Shown piece after piece: positions 52,036 through 61,550 of a stretch of DNA of 64,000 bases. Origin of the DNA: Runella sp. SP2 (GTDB lineage Bacteria > Bacteroidota > Bacteroidia > Cytophagales > Spirosomataceae); assembly GCF_003711225.1 (NCBI RefSeq), contig NZ_CP031030.1, positions 2,852,001 to 2,916,000 on the forward strand. The letters are read 5' to 3'. The stretch's first letter is position 1; each line of letters opens with the position of its first letter. The position numbers and the translations under genes were made by a program. Below the pieces are notes generated by a model. It worked only from the letters and a program-made list of their open reading frames with translations, was not told the DNA's origin and made no database searches.

Positions 52036-53238
52036 ATGCCACCGACTACAACACCTCCTACCGCGTTTCAGCTTCCGTACGTTGCCCGTTTGGGTTTCGT
52101 ATTGCTCAGTGTCACATTATTGGTGTACTGGATGCACGTTTTGGGGTCTATTGTTACCCTGCTGCTCTTCTCCATCATTTTGTCGATGGCCATGTTTCCC
52201 CTTACCAAATGGCTCGAAAAAAAGGGACTTCCGAATACTTTGTCCATCACCCTCGCTATTTTAGCGTTTACGGCCGTTTTTGTAGGGATTGGCTTTGTGA
52301 TTGGGTACGAGGTCAACGAATTTATGCAAATGCTCCCCAAAATGCTTTCCAAAATGGAATCGTGCGCGGCGCAGATGCAGCAATGGGCGTACGAGCATTT
52401 GAAGATTTCGCACAAAATGCAAGTGAATAAGCTGCAAGAATATACGCAAAATCTAAGCTCCAAAAGCGGCGATATGGTCGGTTCGGCGGTTACAACCACG
52501 GGGTCGATGCTCGGAATGCTCGCAATAGTCCCCGTTTTTATCTTTTTTATTTTGTACTACCGCAACATGCTGACGCAGTTTTTGTACAAAGTTTTTAGCA
52601 ACACCCCAAAGTCGAAGCTGAACGGCGTTTTTAGCAAAATTTATGAAGTCGTACATAATTACCTCTACGGCCTGTTTCTGGTAACCCTTATTGTAGGTAC
52701 GCTTAACTCGATTGGTTTATTGGCTTTGGGTATTCAATCAGCCTTTTTCTTTGGTTTTTTGGCAGCCGTTTTGCTCATCATTCCGTATTTTGGGATACTC
52801 ATTGGTTCTATCCTACCCATTGTGGTAGCGCTTGTTACCAAAGAATCGCCCATGTATGCACTCGGCGTGGCTGGTATTTTTTTCTTTGTCCAAATTTTAG
52901 AAGGAAATTTTATTACACCCTACATCGTGGGTTCTAAAATCAGCATCAACCCACTGGCTGCTATTGTCGCGCTATTTCTTGGCGAAATGCTGTGGGGCAT
53001 TGCTGGAATGGCCCTCGCTTTACCACTTACGGCCATCTTGAAAGTTATTTTTGACTCAGTTTCTTACCTAAAACCCTACGGCTACGTCTTGGGAGAGCCT
53101 GAGGTGGACAAAGAACGCGAAATAAAAAGCACCAAAATTCAGGCCCTCGAACGAGAACTGGTTGAAACCATCCACGAAACTACGGATGAAGTAAAGGCTA
53201 TTTTCCACAAGAAAAAAGCTGTCAAAAAAGCATCTTAA
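52036..53238 (+). CDS. AI-2E family transporter (PerM-like)
   Basis: The 400-residue protein has about eight membrane segments. Family features are the paired N-terminal helices (LLFSIILSMAMFPLTKWLEKKG), a central amphipathic region, VPVFIFFILYYRNML, IPYFGILIGSILPIVVAL and LEGNFITPYIVGSKISINPL. The C-terminus is a long charged tail (about 355-400; KAIFHKKKAVKKAS). The family exports small molecules such as autoinducer-2 or Na+ in exchange for protons; the substrate differs among members. It is probably monocistronic. Confidence 0.93.
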   Translation: MPPTTTPPTAFQLPYVARLGFVLLSVTLLVYWMHVLGSIVTLLLFSIILSMAMFPLTKWLEKKGLPNTLSITLAILAFTAVFVGIGFVIGYEVNEFMQMLPKMLSKMESCAAQMQQWAYEHLKISHKMQVNKLQEYTQNLSSKSGDMVGSAVTTTGSMLGMLAIVPVFIFFILYYRNMLTQFLYKVFSNTPKSKLNGVFSKIYEVVHNYLYGLFLVTLIVGTLNSIGLLALGIQSAFFFGFLAAVLLIIPYFGILIGSILPIVVALVTKESPMYALGVAGIFFFVQILEGNFITPYIVGSKISINPLAAIVALFLGEMLWGIAGMALALPLTAILKVIFDSVSYLKPYGYVLGEPEVDKEREIKSTKIQALERELVETIHETTDEVKAIFHKKKAVKKAS

Positions 53239-53352
53239 TATCGGGGAATAAATTCCCCATTTTTTACCCAATATTGGTGGCAAATGGGCTTGGCATACGA
53301 TTTTTATATCAAATAGCATAATTGTAAACCACTAGAAAACAGCATATAAGCC

Positions 53353-55173
53353 ATGAAAACAATTGAAATCTCAGACATACAAGCAAGTACCATTGCAGGC
53401 ATGGGAGCCGTACCACATTCGGAAGGTGTTTCGTTTAGGGTTTGGGCTCCCAACGCCAAAGCAGTATCGGTAGTTGGAGATTTCAACAGTTGGAATAATG
53501 AAGCAACGCCCCTTTCGCACGAAGAAAATGGGTATTGGTCGGTCAATGTTCCAGGCGCAACAATTGGACAAGAATACAAATACGTGCTTTTCACGGAGGT
53601 TGCAGAATTGATGCGCAACGACCCTTATGCCCGACAATTGACCAATTCGGTTGGCAACAGTATCGTGCATGACCCACATTTTGATTGGGCAAATGATGAC
53701 TCTTTTCGGATACCCAACTGGAACGAAATGGTCATATATGAGCTACACATTGGGACTTTTAATGCAAAAGGAGAAGGCAAAATTGGCGATTTTTATTCAG
53801 CCATTGAGCGTCTCGACTACCTTAAAGCACTAGGAATCAATGCTGTAGAAATTATGCCCATTGCCGAATTTCCTGGCGGATACTCGTGGGGATATAACCC
53901 TGCCCATCCTTTCGCAGTAGAATCGGAATATGGTGGGCCGTTGGGCTTGAAAAGTTTTGTAAAAGCCGCCCACGAAAAAGGTATTGCCGTTATTTTGGAT
54001 GTCGTCTATAACCACTTTGGCCCCACTGACATGGACTTATGGCAGTTTGACGGCTGGAGTGAAAACAATCTTGGAGGAATTTATTTTTACAACGATTGGC
54101 GGGCAACTACCCCTTGGGGAGATACCCGCCCCGATTACGGTCGGCCAGAAGTGCGTCAGTATATTCGTGACAATGCCTTGATGTGGCTCGAAGAATATCA
54201 CTTGGATGGTCTCCGAATGGACATGATTCCGTACATGCGAAATGTCAACGCCGACGGAAACCCCGACAACGATTTAGCGGAAGGTTATTCGTTGATACAG
54301 TGGATTAATTCGGAAATCAGGGAAAAATTTCCCCACAAATTTACGGTTGCCGAAGACCTCCACACCCTTTCATCCATCACCGATAGTGTCGCAAACGGTG
54401 GGCTTGGGTACAGCAGTCAATGGGATGCCCAGTTTGTCCACCCCGTACGAGAAGCTATCATTGCGATGCACGACGCCGACCGCAACATGGATGCGATTGC
54501 CCATGCCATTACGCACAAATACAACAACGACGCTTTTCAACGGGTCATTTATACTGAATCGCACGATGAGGTGGCCAACGGCAAGGCACGGGTCGTTCAG
54601 GAAATTGCGGGCGAAGGCGACGTCGATAACTGGTATGCCAAAAAGCGTTCCATTTTAGGAGCCGTGCTTACGCTCACTTCCCCAGGCATTCCGATGCTTT
54701 TTCAAGGGCAGGCATTGCTCGAAGACAAATGGTTTGATGATACCGACCCAATCGATTGGAGTCGCCTGTCGGCACATAAAGGTATTGCTAAACTTTACCG
54801 AGATTTGATTCATCTAAGGCTCAACAAACACCAAACCACGGCTGGGCTTTCGGGACAACATGCGATGGTATTGCACCTCGACCACGAACGTAAAATTATC
54901 GCCTTTTATCGTTTCCGAAACGGCGGATACAACGACAACACCATTGTGATCATCAACTTTTCGCAAGAACCCGCCCACGATTTTGGCATTCGTTTTCCCA
55001 AAAGAGGGCACTGGCGATTGCGTTTCAACAGCGATTGGGACGGCTATGACGCCGATTTTGACAATCATTTTACCAGTGATTTAATTGCCGTTGGAGTCGA
55101 AGAATCCAGACATTTATTGGTTCAAGTTCCATTGGGAGCCTATGCTGCCCTCATTTATTCACTCGAAAACTAA
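53353..55173 (+). CDS. GH13 alpha-amylase family enzyme with CBM48-type N-terminus
   Basis: The 606-residue protein is cytoplasmic, with no signal peptide. An N-terminal CBM48/isoamylase-N domain (about 20-105; VSFRVWAPNAKAVSVVGDFN) precedes the GH13 barrel (about 125-490). The catalytic residues fit: nucleophile Asp290 in GLRMDMIP, acid Glu334 in TVAEDLH and Asp405 in TESHDE. DVVYNHFG is the conserved region I. A beta-sandwich C-domain completes it. This layout is typical of glycogen branching-enzyme-like or 4-alpha-glucanotransferase-like proteins. It is somewhat shorter than standard GlgB. The exact specificity and glycogen pathway partners are not evident here. Confidence 0.88.
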   Translation: MKTIEISDIQASTIAGMGAVPHSEGVSFRVWAPNAKAVSVVGDFNSWNNEATPLSHEENGYWSVNVPGATIGQEYKYVLFTEVAELMRNDPYARQLTNSVGNSIVHDPHFDWANDDSFRIPNWNEMVIYELHIGTFNAKGEGKIGDFYSAIERLDYLKALGINAVEIMPIAEFPGGYSWGYNPAHPFAVESEYGGPLGLKSFVKAAHEKGIAVILDVVYNHFGPTDMDLWQFDGWSENNLGGIYFYNDWRATTPWGDTRPDYGRPEVRQYIRDNALMWLEEYHLDGLRMDMIPYMRNVNADGNPDNDLAEGYSLIQWINSEIREKFPHKFTVAEDLHTLSSITDSVANGGLGYSSQWDAQFVHPVREAIIAMHDADRNMDAIAHAITHKYNNDAFQRVIYTESHDEVANGKARVVQEIAGEGDVDNWYAKKRSILGAVLTLTSPGIPMLFQGQALLEDKWFDDTDPIDWSRLSAHKGIAKLYRDLIHLRLNKHQTTAGLSGQHAMVLHLDHERKIIAFYRFRNGGYNDNTIVIINFSQEPAHDFGIRFPKRGHWRLRFNSDWDGYDADFDNHFTSDLIAVGVEESRHLLVQVPLGAYAALIYSLEN

Positions 55174-55205
55174 CATCCTATTTCACTCATAAACATCACA
55201 AAATC

Positions 55206-55664
55206 ATGAAAAAAGCAACCATCATCGTCGCTGCCATGTTGGCATTCGGAACAATCTCATTATCAAGCTGCTCGCGCGAAGAAAAACGCGAAGTTGCCGA
55301 CAACGTACAAAATGCCCAAGATGAGGTAAAAGATGCGGCTGACAACGTAGCCGAAGACGTAAAAGAAGCCAGAGAAGAAACGGCGGAAGAAATAAAAGAA
55401 GCCCGTGAAGAGCTATCGCTTAAAATCGAAAATCGCCGTCAAATCATTAATAGCGAGCTTGACGAGCTAAACGCAAAAATCAAAAAAGCGTCGGCCAAAG
55501 AAAAGGATAAATTAGAAGCAAGACGTGACAAGTTGAAAGAAAACTTGAACGACTTAAACGACGATTTGGCGGAAGTAAAAAAAGACGTTAAGCGCGACTG
55601 GAAACAGTTTAAACGCGACCTGAACGACCGCATTGACGCCATGCAAAAAGATTTTGAAAACTAG
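55206..55664 (+). CDS. Coiled-coil lipoprotein, unknown
   Basis: The 152-residue protein has a lipoprotein signal (TISLSSC, Cys22). The mature part is almost entirely charged and helical, with Lys/Glu/Asp/Ala repeats (EVKDAADNVAEDVKEAREE and similar), and should form a coiled coil or amphipathic helix like LEA or apolipoprotein-like stress proteins. No catalytic motif is seen. It follows the GH13 gene by 32 bases and is ended by a clear terminator. The role is unknown, possibly in envelope stress. Confidence 0.8.
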   Translation: MKKATIIVAAMLAFGTISLSSCSREEKREVADNVQNAQDEVKDAADNVAEDVKEAREETAEEIKEAREELSLKIENRRQIINSELDELNAKIKKASAKEKDKLEARRDKLKENLNDLNDDLAEVKKDVKRDWKQFKRDLNDRIDAMQKDFEN

Positions 55665-55679
55665 CCATTACACCCCAGT

Positions 55680-55707
55680 CCAGCTCCACAACGGAGCTGG
55701 ATTTTTT
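55680..55707 (+). terminator. Intrinsic terminator after the coiled-coil lipoprotein gene
   Basis: CCAGCTCC (55680-55687) and GGAGCTGG (55693-55700) form a stem with loop ACAAC, followed by ATTTTTT. Confidence 0.93.
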
Positions 55708-55718
55708 CACTTCCTCTC

Positions 55719-56513
55719 ATGAAACTCCAAGGCCAAAGTACCCTCATTTACCAAATTCCCCAGCCTGTGCCTGTTCAGATGATGCTCCGCCCGTATCGCC
55801 ACGACGGACAATCTATTGTAAAAGAGCAGTTTAGCATCCAGCCAAGTGTGCCATTTACCGAATACATTGATGCCTACGGCAACCAATGTCAACGTGCGAT
55901 TTTACCCGCTGGCGACGTCACTATCACGACCGACGTGGAAGCACTCGTGCAACCCTATTTGGCACCAGCCATTCCTCTACCCGCATATATTCCCGTGGAC
56001 GAACTTCCCAATGAAGTGATGATGTATTTGTTGGCTAGTCGGTATTGCCAATCCGATTTGATTGATATTCAGAATCTTGCAAGAGAAATCGTTGGAAACA
56101 GCGAACTGGGTTATGCCCAAGTGGAAGCAATAAGGACATGGATTAATCAGTCGATTAGCTACCAATATGGCACTACCAACGCTACTACCACAGCCCTCGA
56201 TACGGCGCAACAACGCGTGGGGGTTTGCCGCGATTTTACCCACCTTGCCATTGCACTGTGCCGCAGCTTGTCCATTCCAGCCCGCATGACGGTCGGCTTT
56301 TTAGACCAACTCGAATACATGGATTTGCACGCGTGGTTTGAAGCATACGTAGGTAATCAATGGTACACCTTTGATGCCGTTCAATCGCAAACGCAAGGCT
56401 GTCGGGTCGTACTTGGCTACGGGCGCGATGCCGCCGACGTAGCCATGGTCACACAGTTTGGGGCGGCCAATCTGCAATCGCTCACGGTCAACGTACAAGT
56501 TTTTCAAGAATAA
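55719..56513 (+). CDS. Transglutaminase-like domain protein
   Basis: The 264-residue protein has an N-terminal beta domain (about 1-95, Bact_transglu_N-like) and a papain-fold transglutaminase-like domain with a complete triad: Cys170 in RVGVCRDF, His204 in DLHAWFE and Asp219 in YTFDAV. No signal peptide is visible. Such proteins are usually proteases or amidases rather than cross-linkers, and are often encoded near each other with peptide-modification genes, which are not seen here. It sits just downstream of a terminator and is followed by its own. Confidence 0.92.
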   Translation: MKLQGQSTLIYQIPQPVPVQMMLRPYRHDGQSIVKEQFSIQPSVPFTEYIDAYGNQCQRAILPAGDVTITTDVEALVQPYLAPAIPLPAYIPVDELPNEVMMYLLASRYCQSDLIDIQNLAREIVGNSELGYAQVEAIRTWINQSISYQYGTTNATTTALDTAQQRVGVCRDFTHLAIALCRSLSIPARMTVGFLDQLEYMDLHAWFEAYVGNQWYTFDAVQSQTQGCRVVLGYGRDAADVAMVTQFGAANLQSLTVNVQVFQE

Positions 56514-56540
56514 TAAGGTTTCCGCTTTTTATATGTTCCG

Positions 56541-56572
56541 AAAGCTGCACCAAGTTTGGTGTAGCTTTTTTT
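56541..56572 (+). terminator. Intrinsic terminator after the transglutaminase gene
   Basis: AAGCTGCACCAA and TTGGTGTAGCTT form a stem with one mismatch and a two-base loop, followed by a run of T (56566-56572). Confidence 0.88.
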
Positions 56573-56739
56573 GTGGCCATTTGGGAAAAACGGGGAAAAA
56601 ATTCTACATTTTTTTCTCGCCCAAAAATCAAATATAAACAACACAAAACACTGAATATCAAATATTTAACACAAAACCAAACCTCAACTGGAACAGCTTT
56701 TTTAGATTTTACTGCGTCAATCTTTAACATCAACACAGT

Positions 56740-57462
56740 ATGAAAACGAGCATCATCACCTACTTACTTTGTTTCGGATTATTAGCACCGAGCCTCTATA
56801 TACCTTCGCAAGCCCAAACGTCGTCGAAGAAAAAAACGACCAAAACCAAGCTCAAAAAAACGCAGTCAGGCGCTCTGATTGGTGCGGGAGCGGGAGCGGT
56901 TATCGGAGGAATCATTGGTAAAAACAACCGAAATACCGCCATTGGCGCCATCATTGGAGCAACCGTCGGTGGGGCAACGGGTGCCATCATCGGGCAGTCG
57001 ATGGACAAGAAAGCCGAAAAACTTCGCCAAGATTTAGGACCCGATACCAAAGTAGAACGCGTGGGAGAAGGGGTAAAACTCACGATGAACGACCAACTCC
57101 TGTTTGACTTTGGCTCGGCCAAGCTCCGTCCCGAAACACTCGGTAATTTGAGAAAAATGGCCGCCACTCTCAAAAGCGACGACTATACGAATTTGCTCAT
57201 TGAAGGAAACACCGACAACGTGGGCAGCGAAGCCTTCAACAAAACCTTGTCAGAACAACGCGCCGCTGCCGTATCCAATTTCTTGATAGGCGAAGGTGTT
57301 GCCTCAAATCGGGTAAAACTGATTGGTTTGGGCGAAGCAAATCCTATCGCAAGCAACGCATCTGAAACGGGACGCCAGCAAAACCGACGCGTAGAAATTG
57401 GAATTTTTGCCAACGAGAAATTAAAACAGCAAGCCGCTCAATCGGCCTTTAATGCCCAATAA
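56740..57462 (+). CDS. OmpA family protein with glycine-zipper region
   Basis: The 240-residue protein has a signal peptide ending near PSQAQ (residue 26). A Lys-rich patch is followed by a Gly/Ala/Ile-rich zipper region (about 44-88; GAGAGAVIGGIIGKNN, GATVGGATGAIIG), which should insert in the membrane or oligomerise. The C-terminal OmpA domain (about 112-230) has LLFDFGSAKLRPE, IEGNTDNVGS and NRRVEIGIF and binds peptidoglycan. It probably links the outer membrane to the cell wall. It is followed by two barrel proteins, and the three may form an envelope cluster. Confidence 0.93.
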   Translation: MKTSIITYLLCFGLLAPSLYIPSQAQTSSKKKTTKTKLKKTQSGALIGAGAGAVIGGIIGKNNRNTAIGAIIGATVGGATGAIIGQSMDKKAEKLRQDLGPDTKVERVGEGVKLTMNDQLLFDFGSAKLRPETLGNLRKMAATLKSDDYTNLLIEGNTDNVGSEAFNKTLSEQRAAAVSNFLIGEGVASNRVKLIGLGEANPIASNASETGRQQNRRVEIGIFANEKLKQQAAQSAFNAQ

Positions 57463-57497
57463 TCACCATACCTAACTTATTTTAACATACCAAAACC

Positions 57498-57971
57498 ATG
57501 AGAACTCGCCTCTTCATCATCGCTTTAGTAGCCATCCTAAGCACTGCCTTCAGCGCTTCTGCCCAAGATTACCGTACGGCCGTGGGACTACGTTTAGGTT
57601 CTACCAACGGTATCACTATCAAGCACTTTACCAAAAGAAATGTCGCCCTCGAAGGAATTGTTTCTACCCGCTGGCGGGGAGTTGGCTTGACGGGACTTAT
57701 CGAAGGACACACCCGCTTTTTGGGAATCAATCGCCTCAATTTTATCTATGGCGCAGGTGGTCACGTCTATATCTGGGGGGAAGGAAACCGTGGCTATGCC
57801 CCTTACCAACGCTCAAGCATTGCGGGACTAGACGCCCTTTTGGGACTCGAATACAACTTTCGAGAAGTACCCATCAACCTCGGCATTGACTGGAAACCAA
57901 CCCTCAATTTCAGCGTTGACAACGGTTTCTGGTGCGACGAAGCCGCCATTTCTATCCGATATGCTTTTTAA
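57498..57971 (+). CDS. Small outer-membrane beta-barrel protein
   Basis: The 157-residue protein has a signal peptide ending near SASAQ. The mature part (about 134 residues) is alternating-hydrophobic and ends in a barrel-type strand (AAISIRYAF). It contains VGLRLGSTNGITIKHF and NLGIDWKPTLNFS. It is too short for a large pore, perhaps an eight-strand barrel. The function is unknown; it is cotranscribed with the OmpA protein upstream (35 bases) and the barrel downstream. Confidence 0.82.
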   Translation: MRTRLFIIALVAILSTAFSASAQDYRTAVGLRLGSTNGITIKHFTKRNVALEGIVSTRWRGVGLTGLIEGHTRFLGINRLNFIYGAGGHVYIWGEGNRGYAPYQRSSIAGLDALLGLEYNFREVPINLGIDWKPTLNFSVDNGFWCDEAAISIRYAF

Positions 57972-58043
57972 GTGGAACGAGTTACGCACAACTCTTTTTT
58001 GTTCAAATTCAACCATTATCAAACATTAAAATCAACAATCGCC

Positions 58044-58673
58044 ATGAATCGCAAACACATCATTTTAGCCATCGCTTTTGTAGCCTCAGCCCTTACTTCG
58101 TTCGCTCAAGACTCCGAAAACAGAGCACGAACAGGTATCCGTGGTGGACTAAACGCCTCGAATATGTACATCGACGAAGTTACCGACCGCAACCCTCGCT
58201 ACGGATTTCACGCCAGTTTATTTACCCAATTACCTTTGGTGAAAAATAAATTGTACCTCCAACCCGAAATTGGGTACAGCAACAAAGGAACAACGGCCAG
58301 ATACAACGTTCTCAATACTTTTCAAGGAGAAAATACTTTTAGCCTCGATTATGTAGAAGTTCCTGTGTTGCTAACGTATAAAATTGGCAATTTTGTTGAC
58401 TTACACGCGGGTGGTTACGGAGGCTATTTGCTCAATGCCAACACCAAAAGTAAAAGCGATGTTGGCTCCACTCAAATTGAACTTGGGAAGGGCAATTTTA
58501 ACGAAATTGACTACGGACTTTCGGCAGGTTTGAGTATTTATTTTGGCAAGTTAATGATTGGTACTCGCTACAATTATGGGCTTCGTCCAGTAGCGACCAG
58601 CGATGCCGCCAAAGTATTTATGGGTAACGCCAAAAATTCAGTGGGACAAATCAGCGTAGGTTTTACGTTCTAG
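58044..58673 (+). CDS. PorT-like outer-membrane beta-barrel protein
   Basis: The ATG at 58044 gives 209 residues with a signal peptide (LAIAFVASALTSFAQ); the frame extends to 57972 but with an unlikely leader. The mature protein has outer-membrane barrel type 2 features: GIRGGLNASNMY, LYLQPEIGYSNKG, YVEVPVLLTYKIG, DLHAGGYGGYLL and a terminal strand GQISVGFTF. It is typical of PorT/OMP_b-brl_2 proteins of Bacteroidota. No role in type IX secretion can be claimed from this alone. It is the last of three envelope genes. Confidence 0.9.
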   Translation: MNRKHIILAIAFVASALTSFAQDSENRARTGIRGGLNASNMYIDEVTDRNPRYGFHASLFTQLPLVKNKLYLQPEIGYSNKGTTARYNVLNTFQGENTFSLDYVEVPVLLTYKIGNFVDLHAGGYGGYLLNANTKSKSDVGSTQIELGKGNFNEIDYGLSAGLSIYFGKLMIGTRYNYGLRPVATSDAAKVFMGNAKNSVGQISVGFTF

Positions 58674-58684
58674 GCAATGCTGTT

Positions 58685-58773
58685 GGGGAGGATGTGAGCA
58701 TCCTCCCCACACCGCTAACATCCTCCCCACACAGCCAACATCCTCTCAGCACGGCCAACATCCTCCCATACTG
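58685..58773. repeat. TGAG-loop hairpin plus degenerate direct repeats
   Basis: 58685-58708 is a perfect 10-bp stem, GGGGAGGATG/CATCCTCCCC, with loop TGAG. It is followed by three degenerate direct repeats of about 21 bases carrying AACATCCTC (58717-58768), each matching one arm of the hairpin. It lies between the convergent barrel and antiporter genes and ends at the antiporter stop codon. Confidence 0.85.
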
Positions 58774-60345
58774 CTACGAGTACTTCAGCTTCTCTTCATC
58801 TAGGTCAATTCCGTGCAATAGTTTTCGCACAATTTCTTCGTCGATTTTATCATCGGTATTATTTTTATTTTGTAGCCAAAGTCGCTGCTGTTCCAACACA
58901 TCCAAGTAAATGCGCTTGGTTTCTTCGGTCAGTTCTTCAGGTTCTTCATGGCTTTTTTGCTCCCAAAATGCCACTTTAGTCCGTAGTATTTCATTTGTAA
59001 CAAGGTGTTTACGATAGTTTTGGTGAAAATACTGCAAAGAATGTTCGGCCATTCCCCTTTTTAGCATTGCTTCGGTTTCTTCTTCGGGCAAATAATCCCC
59101 ATAATCGGGGAGTTCCAGTTTTTTAATCAGCCACGGTAATGTAAGCCCTTGGACTACCAACGTCGTAAGAATCACCACAAACGTAATAAACAAAATAAGG
59201 TTTCGGTGGGGAAAAGGCACGCCGTTTACCTCCACAGGAATGGAAAGCGCCGCCGCCAACGACACCACGCCCCGCATTCCTGACCAAGACAACACAACGG
59301 GTGCTTTCCAACCTGGGTTGGAATCGGCTACTTGTATAAAATGACTCATTATTTTGGTCGTAACCACAGCGCCAAAAGAAGCGACAATTCGCCCAATAAT
59401 AAGCACGGCAGTAATGACCAAACCATACCCAATCGCCAGAGGTAGCGCAATTCCTTCTTGCTTGAGCCCTTCGTGGATTTCGGGCAAGTCCAAGCCAATC
59501 AGTAAAAAGACCACGCCGTTGAGCACAAAAACAAAGCTTTGCCACACATTTACCCCCCGTAAACGCGACGAGCTTGAAAGAAAAATATGTCTGCGGTTGG
59601 CCAATAACAATCCACCACTCACCACCGCCAAGACCCCCGAACTATGGACTTCTTCAGCCGCGATGTACATCACATAAGGCGTCACGAACGAAAGTACAAT
59701 GTCTATGTTGGCATCGGTAGGTAATAATTGATGGGCCTTCATAAACAACCATCCTACCGCTAATCCAATCACCGAACCACCAACAACCATCCACCCAAAA
59801 CTTAACGCGGCTTCGTGCCAAACAAACTGTCCCGTGGCGACGGTGAGCATCGCAAAACGAAAGATAATCAGCGAGGAAGCATCATTGAGTAGGCTTTCAC
59901 CCTCCATGATGGAGGACATTCGTCTTGGTAGTTTCACAAATTTTAAGATGGCGCTTGCACTTACTGCATCGGGCGGTGAAACGATTCCTCCCAACAAAAA
60001 CCCTAAGGCCAACGAAATACCAGGAATGCACCAATTGGCCACCAAAGCCACCGATAAGGCAGTTAAAAATACCACAACAAATGCAAAACTGCCCACAATT
60101 CTCCGCCAACGCCACAGTTCTTTCCACGACATCGCAAAGGCTGCATCGTACAACAACGGAGGTAGGAAAATGATAAAAATCAGTTCAGGTTTGACTTGTA
60201 TTTTTGGGATACCAGGAAAAAAACTGATGATTAAGCCTGTGATGACCAACAGCACAGGATAGGCTACTTTTATCCTGTCAGCCAGCATAATCAGCAGCAA
60301 AATGACGACAATCAGCGTGAGAAAAAAAGGAAAATGTTCAATCAT
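58774..60345 (-). CDS. Na+/H+ antiporter, CPA1 family
   Basis: The 523-residue protein has about 12 membrane segments and a cytoplasmic C-terminal tail (about 410-523). It is a CPA1/NhaP-like cation-proton antiporter. Typical segments are FLGGIVSPPDAVSASAILKF, with the conserved Asp of the ion site, EGESLLNDASSLIIFRFAML, VVLSWSGMRGVVSLAAALS and LVVQGLTLPWL. It maintains pH and Na+ homeostasis. The tail is rich in Glu and Lys. It is alone on its strand, divergent from the AraC gene. Confidence 0.95.
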   Translation of the reverse strand: MIEHFPFFLTLIVVILLLIMLADRIKVAYPVLLVITGLIISFFPGIPKIQVKPELIFIIFLPPLLYDAAFAMSWKELWRWRRIVGSFAFVVVFLTALSVALVANWCIPGISLALGFLLGGIVSPPDAVSASAILKFVKLPRRMSSIMEGESLLNDASSLIIFRFAMLTVATGQFVWHEAALSFGWMVVGGSVIGLAVGWLFMKAHQLLPTDANIDIVLSFVTPYVMYIAAEEVHSSGVLAVVSGGLLLANRRHIFLSSSSRLRGVNVWQSFVFVLNGVVFLLIGLDLPEIHEGLKQEGIALPLAIGYGLVITAVLIIGRIVASFGAVVTTKIMSHFIQVADSNPGWKAPVVLSWSGMRGVVSLAAALSIPVEVNGVPFPHRNLILFITFVVILTTLVVQGLTLPWLIKKLELPDYGDYLPEEETEAMLKRGMAEHSLQYFHQNYRKHLVTNEILRTKVAFWEQKSHEEPEELTEETKRIYLDVLEQQRLWLQNKNNTDDKIDEEIVRKLLHGIDLDEEKLKYS

Positions 60346-60483
60346 AGATGTAAGAGGTTTGTTGCTTGATGGGTAGGTGGACGTTCAAATGTACATAAAA
60401 ATTAAAATTACACCACTCATCAAATAATCGGTTGTCGGCAATGGATAAGTACTTTATTTGAAAAATTATCGCTTTAAAACGCC

Positions 60484-61386
60484 ATGGTTCATTTGTCGGA
60501 GCAAACCAAAAATCTATTGGAAGGAGTCAATTACCGCAACAATTTGCTGGTGGTTTCGTCATTGAAAGAATTTTACCATCCCATCAAATCACACGGTTTT
60601 GCCATTAAATACGTACTCAACGGAGTCGAGCATTATACCCTCAACGGGCAGGCGTATCCCGTGGGGGCGGGCAACTATTTGCTATCTAACAATACCAGCG
60701 ATGGTCACGTAGAAATAGACAAAGGCGAATTTGTGAAAGGGATTTGCATCAATATCGTACCAGAATTATTGGCCGACGTCGTAGCCAGCTGCCAGCGACC
60801 AGATACTGCTTATCCCGACGCGAATTTAGGTCATTTTTTTAGCTCACATCTTTTTTTGGAGCAACAATACTCCGCCACCAACACCCGTTTAGGCCACCTA
60901 TTACGGCAACTTCATACTGATTTTTTACAGAACGACTTATTAAATTCTCCCATTGAAAACGATTTTTTTTATACGCTTTCAGAGCTAATCGTTGCCGACC
61001 AAATACCTGTTTTTAAGCAACTTCATTCCATCCCCAGCCTTAAACCCTCCACAAAGAAAGACCTCTACCGCCGACTTCATCGGGGCAAAGAGTGCATCGA
61101 CGCGCTTTTTCAATTTCCACTAGCCATCGAAACCGTCGCTACTGAGGCTTGTCTTTCAGAGTACCATTTTTTTCGTCTTTTTAAACAAGTTTTTGGCCAA
61201 ACTCCCCACCAGTACCTCCACCAAAAACGACTCAATCATGCCGCTCAACTGCTTGGTCGTGAGCAAGCCTCGGTCACCGAAGCGGCGATTGCATCTGGCT
61301 TTGCCGACATCCATTCATTTAGCAAAGCCTTTAAAAAATACTTTGGCGTTTCCCCTACCAATTGGCTTCAAAAAGAAAGTTTCTAG
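60484..61386 (+). CDS. AraC family transcriptional regulator
   Basis: The 300-residue protein has an N-terminal cupin-like sensor domain (about 20-165; HGFAIKYVLNGVEHYTLNGQ) and a C-terminal pair of helix-turn-helices (about 200-297; CLSEYHFFRLFKQVFGQTPHQYLHQKRL, SGFADIHSFSKAFKKYFGVSP). It is probably an activator responding to a small ligand. The target is unknown, but the serine hydrolase downstream and the antiporter divergently upstream are candidates. Confidence 0.93.
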   Translation: MVHLSEQTKNLLEGVNYRNNLLVVSSLKEFYHPIKSHGFAIKYVLNGVEHYTLNGQAYPVGAGNYLLSNNTSDGHVEIDKGEFVKGICINIVPELLADVVASCQRPDTAYPDANLGHFFSSHLFLEQQYSATNTRLGHLLRQLHTDFLQNDLLNSPIENDFFYTLSELIVADQIPVFKQLHSIPSLKPSTKKDLYRRLHRGKECIDALFQFPLAIETVATEACLSEYHFFRLFKQVFGQTPHQYLHQKRLNHAAQLLGREQASVTEAAIASGFADIHSFSKAFKKYFGVSPTNWLQKESF

Positions 61387-61550
61387 CCCTAAATTTCTGC
61401 GTGCCTCTGAGTTTTTTACATCTGGGTTATTCTGGGAGTAAAATTTATTTGTTCCATAAAAAGCCGTCATTTTTACGAATTAGCAGGATTTGACAAATCG
61501 TTTCCTCAGCTTCGCCGTAGTTTTACCCCACAGTTTGAAAACACACTACG

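Noticed and set aside
53353-55173. Standard glycogen branching enzyme glgB
   Set aside because: GH13 and CBM48 features are clear, but the protein is somewhat short and lacks glycogen-pathway neighbours, so no gene symbol was given.
57498-58673. Type IX secretion component PorT
   Set aside because: Only the generic barrel family is recognisable; no other por/gld genes are present to support a specific role.
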